NCBI GenBank assembly: GCA_964450385.1
Contig: CAYVEC010000042.1
Coordinates: 1-5,464 of the forward strand
Length of the DNA: 5,464 nt
DNA from: JAKLFA01 sp964450385
GTDB lineage: Bacteria > Omnitrophota > Gorgyraeia > Zapsychrales > JANLHA01
Direction: 5' to 3'
Under the pieces are notes generated by a model that searched no databases, was not told where the DNA came from, and was given only the letters and a program-made list of their open reading frames with translations. Within the stretch, counting starts at the first letter, position 1; each line of letters opens with the position of its first letter. Shown one piece after another: positions 1 to 5,353 of the stretch. The translations under genes were made by a program, and so were the position numbers.

Positions 1-1226
1 CGGTCTCGACTTCGGATGAGCTCATAGGCCCCGGGCGTCGCCGAGACAAAGACAGCCTGTCTCACCATGGCCTCGAATTCGGCAAACCTCAACGGCCGAT
101 TATCAAGACACGACGGAAGACGAAACCCGTGCTCTACCAAGACCTCTTTCCGCGCCCGGTCCCCCTCGTACATCCCGCGGATCTGGGGCACCGTCACATG
201 CGACTCATCGATCACAACAAGAAAATCCTCGGGAAAATAATTAAGAAGACAATGCGGGGTCGATCCCGGCGGCCGTCCGGACAAGGCCCGTGAATAATTC
301 TCGATCCCGTGGCAATACCCCATCTCACGGAGCATCTCCATGTCATAACCCGTCCGGGTCTCGAGACGCTGGGCCTCGACCAGCCGGCCCGCGGCCCGAA
401 GCCCGGCGACGCGGTCCCTCATCTCAGCCTCGATCTCGGTCAGGGCCTCCGTGATCCGCGGCTGGGTGGTCATAAAATGCTTCGCCGGATAGACGGCCGC
501 GGTCTGAAGTTCCGCGATCACATTCCCGCTCACGGGGTCAATCTGCCGCAGGGCCTCGATCTCATCGCCGAAGAACTCGACACGCAACGCATCCTGACGA
601 TAGGAAGGATAGATTTCAACGACGTCGCCCCGGACACGGAGCCCCCCCCGATGAAAATCCATGTCACTGCGCTCATACTGGATATCGATGAGCGACCGGA
701 TTACGTCATCACGCTCGACCCTCATCCCGCGCGAGAGCATCACGAGCGAGGCCGCATAATCCTCAGGCGAACCAAGGTTATAAATACACGAGACACTCGC
801 CACAATGATCACGTCCCGCCGCGACATAAGAGACGTCGTTGCCGCAAGACGAAGCCGGTCGAGCCGTTCGTTGATCGCTGCATCTTTTTCAATATACATA
901 TCGGTCTGCGGGATATAGGCCTCAGGCTGATAATAATCGTAATACGACACAAAATACTCAACCGCGTTCCTCGGGAAAAAATCCCGGAACTCCGTGTAGA
1001 GCTGCGCGGCAAGGGTCTTATTATGCGAGATCACAAGGGTCGGGCGATTGATCCGGCTGATCATATTGGCGAGGGTAAATGTCTTGCCGCTGCCAGTCAC
1101 GCCGAGCAGGGTCTGGGCGTCGGCCCCGGCCTCGATCCCGGCCGCGAGGGCGTCCACGGCCTCACGCTGCTGGACCACCGGGGTAAAAGCGCTGTCGAGC
1201 TCAAAGATCCCGGACGGCATGGTCAT
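1..1226 (-). CDS. uvrB: UvrABC system protein B (excinuclease ABC subunit B), C-terminus beyond the window
   Basis: UvrB is the damage-verifying helicase-like subunit of nucleotide excision repair. It is loaded by UvrA and then recruits UvrC for incision. The 408 visible codons run without a stop into the left edge, about 60% of the usual 660-680 residues. Visible motifs are Walker A GVTGSGKT (residues 42-49), the tyrosine-rich beta-hairpin YFVSYYDYYQPEAYIP (91-106), the RGDVVEIYP segment (199-207), Walker B VVIDESHV (337-344) and FVSATPG (393-399). The second RecA-like domain and the UvrC-binding tail lie outside the window. The first ATG overlaps the stop of the upstream lipoprotein gene (ATGA) and no good Shine-Dalgarno is seen, suggesting translational coupling; a second in-frame ATG two codons later (1220) is possible. 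The usual N-terminal GDQPxAI segment reads VVQQREAV here. Identity is certain; the exact start is less so. Confidence 0.98.
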   Translation of the reverse strand, partial: MTMPSGIFELDSAFTPVVQQREAVDALAAGIEAGADAQTLLGVTGSGKTFTLANMISRINRPTLVISHNKTLAAQLYTEFRDFFPRNAVEYFVSYYDYYQPEAYIPQTDMYIEKDAAINERLDRLRLAATTSLMSRRDVIIVASVSCIYNLGSPEDYAASLVMLSRGMRVERDDVIRSLIDIQYERSDMDFHRGGLRVRGDVVEIYPSYRQDALRVEFFGDEIEALRQIDPVSGNVIAELQTAAVYPAKHFMTTQPRITEALTEIEAEMRDRVAGLRAAGRLVEAQRLETRTGYDMEMLREMGYCHGIENYSRALSGRPPGSTPHCLLNYFPEDFLVVIDESHVTVPQIRGMYEGDRARKEVLVEHGFRLPSCLDNRPLRFAEFEAMVRQAVFVSATPGAYELIRSRD

Positions 1227-1690
1227 GTCCCGCGTTGAATAAGAGAAAAAACCTGTTCCACGGTTCGGGGATCCCCGTACCCAAGGGATCGGAAGACGAT
1301 ACCCCGGCGATACCGCCGGATCCGGACCTCGACCTCGGAGACGTCATCGACGGAATCGATATAGATGTTCATCCGTTCCCGGCGTTCTCCGGCCCACCAT
1401 GATGACCGCCGGTCCCGCGTCACGATGAGACACCCCGCACCGGCTCGGGGCCGGAATTCAAAGAGATCCGGAGATGCCTCCTCCTCGATCTCCCAGCCGA
1501 GCTCGCCGAGCGCGCTCCGCACAGCCTCACGCGTGGTTTCAAAATTCGCATAGACACGCCGGGTCGCGCCTCTGCGGTCAGGAATATACCCTGACACCAC
1601 GGTCGGCGCGCACGACGCGGCGGTGACAGCCAAGATCACCAGGCCTGCGAGATACCCGCCACCGAATTGTCGACGCGTGCGTTGTTGCAT
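1223..1690 (-). CDS. Small predicted lipoprotein of unknown function
   Basis: The product is 155 residues from the ATG. The N-terminus has basic residues (RTRR), a hydrophobic stretch (residues 13-26) and a lipobox-like AASC with Cys27, so export and lipidation are likely. Position -3 is Ala rather than the preferred Leu. After the cysteine comes a compact alpha/beta domain: a helix around ETTREAVRSALGELGW (51-66), then alternating strands rich in Arg and Glu, including MNIYIDSVDD and VEVRIRRYRRGIVF. The pattern resembles small envelope lipoproteins that compare parameters across short beta-sheets, but I do not recognise a family. A TTG directly upstream (1693) is an alternative start; an AGAGGGG ribosome site at 1701-1707 lies 7 bases from the TTG and 10 from the ATG. 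The gene starts shortly after the pseudouridine synthase stop, and its TGA overlaps the uvrB ATG. Confidence 0.82.
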   Translation of the reverse strand: MQQRTRRQFGGGYLAGLVILAVTAASCAPTVVSGYIPDRRGATRRVYANFETTREAVRSALGELGWEIEEEASPDLFEFRPRAGAGCLIVTRDRRSSWWAGERRERMNIYIDSVDDVSEVEVRIRRYRRGIVFRSLGYGDPRTVEQVFSLIQRGT

Positions 1691-1708
1691 CAAGACCGGT
1701 CCCCTCTT

Positions 1709-2365
1709 TTAATAATCCAAAAAGGCCTTAAGATCATCCGCGAGCGGCGAGACCACAGTCCGGGCCTGCCCGGTCCAGGGGTCGCGCCATTCCATACGGT
1801 GGCAGTGAAGCGCCAGGCGATGGCAGTCGATTGTAAAATCCCGCCGAAAGGCGTACACCCGTTCACCCAAGACCGGGTGCCCCATCTCGGCGCTATGAAT
1901 GCGGATCTGGTGCGTGCGCCCGGTTCGCGGGTGCCACTCAACCACAGAAAACCCACGATGATATTCAACCACCTCATACCGGCTGACCGCCGGCTTCGGC
2001 CGGGCTCCTCGCGGGTCACGCTTGTGATAGACATCCTCAACCGGCCGGTTGATCGTCCCGCGGGCCTGCTTCACCCGCCCCCGGACAAAAGCGATATACG
2101 TTTTATCGATCTCCTCACGATGGAACAACTCCATCATTCGCGCCTGGCCGTCCTTGCCCCAGGCAAAAATAACCGCGCCACTCGTCTCACGGTCAATACG
2201 GTGACAAGGATGAAGCCGGGCCGACGCCCCCTTGGCATAAAGCTGATTAACAAGATCGGTCAAAACCGGAGAGGCAGAGCGGGGAGCGGGGATCACCAGC
2301 ATCCCTGAGGGCTTATCAACAACGCATACATGGTCATCTTGATATAAAACGGTGATTGGCCGCAT
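1709..2365 (-). CDS. RluA-family pseudouridine synthase, no S4 domain
   Basis: RluA-family enzymes isomerise uridine to pseudouridine in rRNA or tRNA in the cytoplasm. The 218-residue product shows the diagnostic motifs in order: VVDKPSGM (residues 15-22), HRIDRETSG (55-63) with catalytic Asp58, RTGRTHQIRIH (147-157), HPVLGERVY (163-171) and RLALH (183-187). The protein begins directly at the catalytic domain with no N-terminal S4 RNA-binding domain. It is therefore a short stand-alone form like RluA or TruC, rather than RluC/RluD. The specific uridine target cannot be read from the sequence. An AAGG at 2371-2374, 5 bases before the ATG, supports the start. The gene follows the 58-residue membrane-protein gene after 33 bp and precedes the lipoprotein gene by less than 20 bp, consistent with cotranscription. 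Confidence 0.94.
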   Translation of the reverse strand: MRPITVLYQDDHVCVVDKPSGMLVIPAPRSASPVLTDLVNQLYAKGASARLHPCHRIDRETSGAVIFAWGKDGQARMMELFHREEIDKTYIAFVRGRVKQARGTINRPVEDVYHKRDPRGARPKPAVSRYEVVEYHRGFSVVEWHPRTGRTHQIRIHSAEMGHPVLGERVYAFRRDFTIDCHRLALHCHRMEWRDPWTGQARTVVSPLADDLKAFLDY

Positions 2366-2398
2366 GAATACCTTGTATCCACGAGATCGGCGGCAACA

Positions 2399-2575
2399 TC
2401 AGGACCTGGCGTCATACACCTCGTCGTCATCGTCCTGAAATTGCATTTCCAATAACTGGCTTATGTGATTTAATTTGGTCAATAACAGCCACGGGAACAG
2501 CACCACGATCCATACCTGAACGGCCAGAATGAATAGTTGCTGTGCCGGCGTCAATTGCAACAAAGTCTCCATCAT
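2399..2575 (-). CDS. Short single-pass membrane protein, 58 aa, unknown function
   Basis: This short reading frame encodes 58 residues: a polar start (METLLQLTPAQQ), a hydrophobic segment of about 20 residues (14-33, with LFILAVQVWIVVLFPWLLL), an amphipathic stretch (LNHISQLLEMQ) and a strongly acidic tail with DDDDE (48-52). One transmembrane helix with a charged C-terminal tail is the simplest reading; topology is not clear. Its first ATG forms an ATGA overlap with the stop of the preceding PilZ gene. A GAGGGGG lies immediately upstream, too close for the first ATG but about 5 bases from the second ATG (2572), which may be the true start. The frame fills an otherwise unexplained 200-base gap inside an operon, which supports it being real. 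I do not recognise a family; a small partner of the PilZ protein encoded before it is an inference from coupling only. Confidence 0.72.
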   Translation of the reverse strand: MMETLLQLTPAQQLFILAVQVWIVVLFPWLLLTKLNHISQLLEMQFQDDDDEVYDARS

Positions 2576-2955
2576 GCCCCCTCGTCCCCGTGTTTAGTCA
2601 GGGCCACCTGAATGTAATCTGAGATCGTGTTCGCGTCTTTCTCGCTGATATTATTAAAAAAGATCGCGATATAATACTGCCCTTCGGTCTCGGCCAATTC
2701 CGTACGAACCACGATCCCCTCACAGCAGATCTTCTTCGTCTGGGTCTTGTCGCGCTTCCGAAAATTGAGCAGAAACTGGATCTGAAGCTTCGTCATCGGC
2801 TCAATATACTTCGAAACCCGGCAAAAGGCACCGGACCGGCTCAGGTTCTTCGTCTCGGTGACCGCGTCAAACTCCTCCCCGCAGATCTTGACCGGGATAT
2901 TCCCCTCAAGCCGCGGGCATTTACGGCGTTCATCGCTCTTGTGTTCCTTGATCAT
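2572..2955 (-). CDS. PilZ-domain protein, probable cyclic-di-GMP receptor (second of the operon)
   Basis: PilZ domains bind the second messenger cyclic-di-GMP and pass the signal on by protein contacts. The 127-residue product is essentially one PilZ domain. It has the RxxxR motif in ERRKCPRLEG (Arg11 to Arg15) and the N/DxSxxG motif in NLSRSG (residues 37-42), followed by beta strands (GIVVR, YYIAIFFNNIS) and a C-terminal helix (DANTISDYIQVALTKH). Both ligand-binding motifs are intact, so binding is plausible. I chose the ATG at 2955 because an AAAGGGGA ribosome site precedes it. A GTG at 2985 would add ten residues unlike PilZ but has no comparable site. Cysteines 13, 25, 45, 77 and 78 are numerous for such a short cytoplasmic protein. 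The stop overlaps the start of the 58-residue membrane-protein gene, suggesting coupled translation. Confidence 0.88.
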   Translation of the reverse strand: MIKEHKSDERRKCPRLEGNIPVKICGEEFDAVTETKNLSRSGAFCRVSKYIEPMTKLQIQFLLNFRKRDKTQTKKICCEGIVVRTELAETEGQYYIAIFFNNISEKDANTISDYIQVALTKHGDEGA

Positions 2956-2958
2956 GGC

Positions 2959-2966
2959 TCCCCTTT
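2959..2966 (-). promoter_or_regulatory. Ribosome binding site deciding the PilZ start at 2955
   Basis: Read on the minus strand, AAAGGGGA is followed by GCC and then ATG. The spacing is short, but the purine run is the best in the neighbourhood and favours the ATG at 2955 over the upstream GTG. Confidence 0.6.
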
Positions 2967-3003
2967 GTCCGACCCTGCCGAACACCCGGCAAAAGCAGGT
3001 CTC

Positions 3004-3171
3004 TTAGGACTCCGCCGTCCCAGCGGCATCGGCCTTGGCCTTTTCGACCTTCTTACGCCAGCAATTATCATTACAATAATATCGATTATTGCGGTAGTAC
3101 CTTTTCGCAGGTTTCACATTTTTGCCACAGAACCCGCATTTTCTCATTTCCTCATTTTTTTCAGCAGCCAT
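3004..3171 (-). CDS. Small CxxC/CxxxC zinc-binding-type protein, 55 aa (TRASH-like)
   Basis: This short gene encodes 55 residues. Four cysteines form the pattern CGFC (Cys12, Cys15) and CNDNC (Cys33, Cys37), with an aromatic, basic segment between them (AKRYYRNNRYY) and a lysine/alanine-rich helical tail (WRKKVEKAKADAA). C-x20-C-x3-C matches the published TRASH spacing (C-x19-22-C-x3-C) of metal-sensing or metal-trafficking treble clefs; the match is by motif only. The protein is probably cytoplasmic and may bind Zn(II) or another thiophilic metal; a nucleic-acid or protein-contact role is equally possible. The start has an AGGGG 4 bases upstream (3176-3180), with a further AAAGGAG at 3184-3190. 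The gene lies 26 bp after one PilZ gene and 48 bp before the next. It looks more AT-rich than uvrB and the synthase gene. Confidence 0.8.
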   Translation of the reverse strand: MAAEKNEEMRKCGFCGKNVKPAKRYYRNNRYYCNDNCWRKKVEKAKADAAGTAES

Positions 3172-3197
3172 ACGACCCCTACACTCCTTTCAATCAC

Positions 3198-3539
3198 CTA
3201 CCTGGTTGACGACCCGGGTTCAATATACCGGTAGATCCGGCTCCGCGGATACATATTTGTGTCGCTCTCATCAAACTCGACGCCGATCTGATACTCTTCG
3301 CTATGGGGAACGCGCTGGACCCAGACGACCCGTCCTTCGAGAATTAAGGGCTGACCATCCTCGACCGCGAACTTCACCCGTATCCTGCTGTGAAGCGGAA
3401 CAAACTGCTCACCGCGCAGCCGGACGCCCCCAGCACTGAGGTCACAGGCCACGCAGGCGCCGATCAGCTGACCCCGTTCAGAATCAAGTTGATAGGGCTG
3501 ACGAAAATCCGCCCGTTTAAAACGGCGCTGCTCCTGCAT
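3198..3539 (-). CDS. PilZ-domain protein, probable cyclic-di-GMP receptor (first gene of the operon)
   Basis: The product is a single-domain PilZ protein of 113 residues. RxxxR lies at the very N-terminus in QRRFKRADFRQP (Arg5 to Arg9), DxSxxG is present as DLSAGG (33-38), and the typical late strands follow: LILEGRVVWVQ (65-75) and YQIGVEFDE (83-91). Both cyclic-di-GMP-binding motifs are intact. It is clearly a different paralogue from the second PilZ protein, with little sequence shared outside the motifs. The ATG at 3539 sits about 30 bases downstream of the predicted transcription start, with a GGGGGAG element roughly 9 bases before it. As the first gene of the string it is the promoter-proximal member. 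With no attached output domain, it presumably acts by binding a partner, which cannot be identified from this window. Confidence 0.92.
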   Translation of the reverse strand: MQEQRRFKRADFRQPYQLDSERGQLIGACVACDLSAGGVRLRGEQFVPLHSRIRVKFAVEDGQPLILEGRVVWVQRVPHSEEYQIGVEFDESDTNMYPRSRIYRYIEPGSSTR

Positions 3540-3576
3540 GGACAGTTTCTCCCCCGATCCGATTCAAGCTTGGTGA

Positions 3577-3604
3577 ATTATAGCATATTCCTACGGAGTC
3601 TCAA
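3577..3604 (-). promoter_or_regulatory. Sigma-70-type promoter of the PilZ-to-uvrB operon
   Basis: Read on the minus strand: TTGAGA (3604-3599), a 16-base spacer, then TATAAT (3582-3577), with TG one base before the -10 box (TGCTATAAT). The -10 is a perfect consensus with an extended TGn, and the -35 matches five of six bases. Transcription should start near 3570, giving a leader of about 30 bases before the first PilZ ATG at 3539. Confidence 0.82.
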
Positions 3605-3721
3605 CGACTTTTTAAGCGGGAAAAACCGGAGAACCTAGCGCCTGCCCTAATCAAGCCCCCTGGCTCGAACCCCGTCCTTACTGAAAAACCAAAAATCGGC
3701 ATCATAATAACTCTGAATTTC

Positions 3722-3737
3722 TTTCAAATGCTTGAAA
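3722..3737. repeat. Inverted repeat TTTCAA-4-TTGAAA, possible operator
   Basis: TTTCAA, four bases (ATGC), then TTGAAA form a perfect 6-base dyad. It is centred about 90 bases before the predicted rightward transcription start and about 125 bases upstream of the leftward -35 box. It could bind a dimeric regulator, but dyads this short also occur by chance in AT-rich DNA. Confidence 0.35.
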
Positions 3738-3745
3738 CATATCAT

Positions 3746-3755
3746 ACCGATCGGT
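3746..3755. repeat. Perfect 10-base palindrome ACCGATCGGT, possible operator
   Basis: ACCGATCGGT equals its own reverse complement. It lies 8 bases after the TTTCAA/TTGAAA dyad, about 69 bases before the predicted rightward start. The GC-rich palindrome stands out from its AT-rich surroundings. A regulator site is possible; no protein family is indicated. Confidence 0.35.
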
Positions 3756-3803
3756 GCAATCAAAAACAAAACGGACGTTTTTCTTCCGCCCTGAAAAAGA
3801 ACA

Positions 3804-3812
3804 TGTTATAAT
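3804..3812 (+). promoter_or_regulatory. Extended -10 promoter of the ExeA/ExeB-like gene pair, predicted leaderless start
   Basis: TGTTATAAT is a perfect TGn extended -10 with consensus TATAAT (3807-3812). No good -35 is seen 16-18 bases upstream (TTCCGC at 3784-3789 is poor), which an extended -10 can compensate. The ATG begins 7 bases after the box, where transcription would be expected to begin, and the bases between are ATCCCCCC-like with no Shine-Dalgarno. Confidence 0.75.
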
Positions 3813-3818
3813 CCCCCC

Positions 3819-4637
3819 ATGTATCAGGAATTTTTCAATTTTAAAGAGCTTCCCTTCAATATGACCTCAGACCCCGAGTTCTTTTTCCCGAGCCGGCACC
3901 ATGAGGAGGCCTTTTCGCACCTCGTCTTCGGAATCAACAACCGCAAAGGGATCGTCCTCATCACCGGTGAGATCGGCACCGGGAAGACCACCCTCTGCCG
4001 CACCCTCCTCAACCGACTCGACAACACTGTCCGATCCGCCTTTGTCCTCAACCCTTATTTCTCTGAATCACAGCTCTTACAGCTCATCGTCCGTGACCTC
4101 GGTATGACCGGTCATTTTTCAAATAAACTTGCCCTCATCAGCGCGTTCAACGATTTTCTGCTTCAGGAATCGAGCGCCGGCCACAACGTCATCCTCATCA
4201 TCGATGAGGCGCAGAATCTCAATGTCCGTCAGCTCGAGCAGATCCGGCTCCTCTCGAACCTCGAGACCGAAAAGATGAAACTCCTTCAGATCATCCTTGT
4301 TGGCCAGCCCGAACTCCTTGAAAAACTCCGGCTCAATTCCCTGCGCCAGCTCTCGCAGCGAATCTCAGTGCGCTACCATATCCTCCCGTTAAGCCGGGAC
4401 GAACTCAAACAGTATATTGAACATCGCATCCACGTCGCAAGCCGAGAACCCGACGGCCGATCCATCGTCCACTTTACAAACGAGGCCCTAGACGCGATCT
4501 ACAACTACTCCAAAGGCACCCCGCGGCTCGTCAATATCCTCTGCGACCGGGCGCTCCTAAGCGCCTTTGTCCAAGAGACCCGGGTGATTGAAAAAGAGAC
4601 CGTCCAACAATGCGCCTGCGAGGCCTTAACCGTCTGA
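3819..4637 (+). CDS. ExeA/GspA-like AAA+ ATPase
   Basis: ExeA-type ATPases are inner-membrane-associated AAA+ proteins that, together with ExeB, help the secretin of type II secretion assemble; relatives serve MSHA pili and exopolysaccharide (XrtA) loci. The 272 residues match the AAA core of this family. There is a typical N-terminus (MYQEFFNFKELPFN, then DPEFFFPS), Walker A GEIGTGKT (50-57), Walker B ILIIDEAQ (125-132), a sensor-1 region LVGQPEL (160-166), the LSQRISVRYH segment with a candidate arginine finger (Arg181), and sensor-2 GTPRLVN (233-239). The C-terminal peptidoglycan-binding and membrane regions of full-length ExeA (over 500 residues) are absent, so this is the short form. The start fits the family's N-terminus, and no ribosome site precedes it. 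The ExeB-like gene follows after 16 bp. Function in secretion rather than pilus or polysaccharide export is inferred. Confidence 0.92.
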   Translation: MYQEFFNFKELPFNMTSDPEFFFPSRHHEEAFSHLVFGINNRKGIVLITGEIGTGKTTLCRTLLNRLDNTVRSAFVLNPYFSESQLLQLIVRDLGMTGHFSNKLALISAFNDFLLQESSAGHNVILIIDEAQNLNVRQLEQIRLLSNLETEKMKLLQIILVGQPELLEKLRLNSLRQLSQRISVRYHILPLSRDELKQYIEHRIHVASREPDGRSIVHFTNEALDAIYNYSKGTPRLVNILCDRALLSAFVQETRVIEKETVQQCACEALTV

Positions 4638-4653
4638 AAGGACATCCGATCCC

Positions 4654-5295
4654 ATGAGCACGATCCACGACGCCCTCAAAAAAGTTCAAGAGTCCCTCGC
4701 GACCAAAACGCCGGAGGCCAAACCCCAGCAGCCCATTCCTTCGCCGTTTGCCTCCTCACGGCCAGACCCGCAGGCCGCGGCCAAGCCCGCGCCTCAATCC
4801 CCCTTCGCGCCGACAGGTCCTGCGCCCAAAGCCACACCTAAATCCCCGTTCGGCCCCGTGATCCCGGGATCATCGCCGAGCCAAGGGCAGCAAAAAAATT
4901 CTAAAAAGATCTCCTGGCTGACGATCCTCGGCCTGATCGTCGTCCTCGGCCTCGCCTTCTACGCGAGCTACATGTACGTCCCTGAAGTAAAGACCGCGAC
5001 AGATCACACAATCGCAAAATTCCGTCGGACGCTCAGCCAAAAGGCGTCGGCCCAGAAGGCCCGCCGCACGGCCGCTCCTGTGCGAAAGACCACCGCCGCG
5101 AAGACCGGACCTGCGGCGCCGTTTGAACTCACCGGGATCATGGCGAGTAACGGCCATTATTTTGCCCTGATCAATGGGTCCATCGTTGAACAAGGCGACG
5201 CCCTCAGCGCCGAGACCCGCGTCACCGAGATCACCAACTCGCATGTGATCCTGACAAAGGATGGCGAGGACATTTTCTTGAAAGTCAAAAAGTAA
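4654..5295 (+). CDS. ExeB/GspB-like single-pass membrane protein
   Basis: The 213 residues fall into four parts. The N-terminal motif MSTIHDALKKVQ (1-12) resembles the MSxIxxALxK start of GspB. A cytoplasmic Pro/Ala-rich linker (20-80) contains three SPF repeats (SPFA, SPFAP, SPFGP). One transmembrane helix follows (about 87-109, WLTILGLIVVLGLAFYASY). Then come a basic Ala/Lys periplasmic linker (112-156) and a compact C-terminal domain (157-211) with FELTGIMASNGHYFALINGSIV, matching the GspB/PilP-like fold in which a short beta domain presents the ALING segment. In Aeromonas, ExeA and ExeB form an inner-membrane complex that remodels peptidoglycan and assists secretin insertion. Its place right after an ExeA-like ATPase supports this call. 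AAAGGA at 4637-4642 overlaps the upstream stop and lies 11 bases before the ATG, a long but workable spacing. Confidence 0.88.
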   Translation: MSTIHDALKKVQESLATKTPEAKPQQPIPSPFASSRPDPQAAAKPAPQSPFAPTGPAPKATPKSPFGPVIPGSSPSQGQQKNSKKISWLTILGLIVVLGLAFYASYMYVPEVKTATDHTIAKFRRTLSQKASAQKARRTAAPVRKTTAAKTGPAAPFELTGIMASNGHYFALINGSIVEQGDALSAETRVTEITNSHVILTKDGEDIFLKVKK

Positions 5296-5333
5296 CCTAA
5301 TGGGAATTGTCTGCTTGTGACCACGTCCCGGCG

Positions 5334-5353
5334 ACCGGCTATTACAACCGGCT
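5334..5353. repeat. Direct repeat ACCGGCT, two copies at 13-base period
   Basis: ACCGGCT occurs at 5334-5340 and again at 5347-5353 with ATTACA between. It spans the stop codon of the minus-strand gene entering from the right. It is a direct, not inverted, repeat, so it does not form a terminator hairpin. It may be chance. Confidence 0.4.

Larger units (their letters stand above)
3540..3818. other. Divergent control region between the two gene strings
   Basis: No open frame on either strand looks coding here. The stretch is more AT-rich than the genes around it. It holds the leftward promoter (3577-3604), two small inverted repeats (3722-3737 and 3746-3755) and the rightward extended -10 box (3804-3812). 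The piece 3605-3720 shows no clear signal. A GGTTCGAGCC on the minus strand recalls a tRNA T-loop but has no pairing arms. Confidence 0.75.

Noticed and set aside
309..1238. Long plus-strand open frame of 309 codons opposite uvrB
   Set aside because: It is fully antisense to a clear uvrB reading frame with all helicase motifs; the predicted protein is low in structure, rich in Arg, His and Pro, and matches no family. High-GC codon use leaves few stops on the opposite strand.
1667..2308. Plus-strand open frame of 213 codons opposite the pseudouridine synthase
   Set aside because: It is a shadow of the RluA-type gene, whose catalytic motifs are unmistakable on the minus strand.
2956..2985. Ten-residue upstream extension of the second PilZ protein from a GTG start
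   Set aside because: The ATG at 2955 has a purine-rich ribosome site directly before it; the extension has no comparable site and no PilZ-like sequence.
3655..3690. GGTTCGAGCC on the minus strand as a tRNA T-loop
   Set aside because: The flanking bases do not pair into a T stem, and no acceptor, D or anticodon arm can be drawn around it.
5296..5341. Possible bidirectional terminator between the convergent genes
   Set aside because: The repeated ACCGGCT is a direct repeat, not an inverted one, and no T tract follows on either strand.
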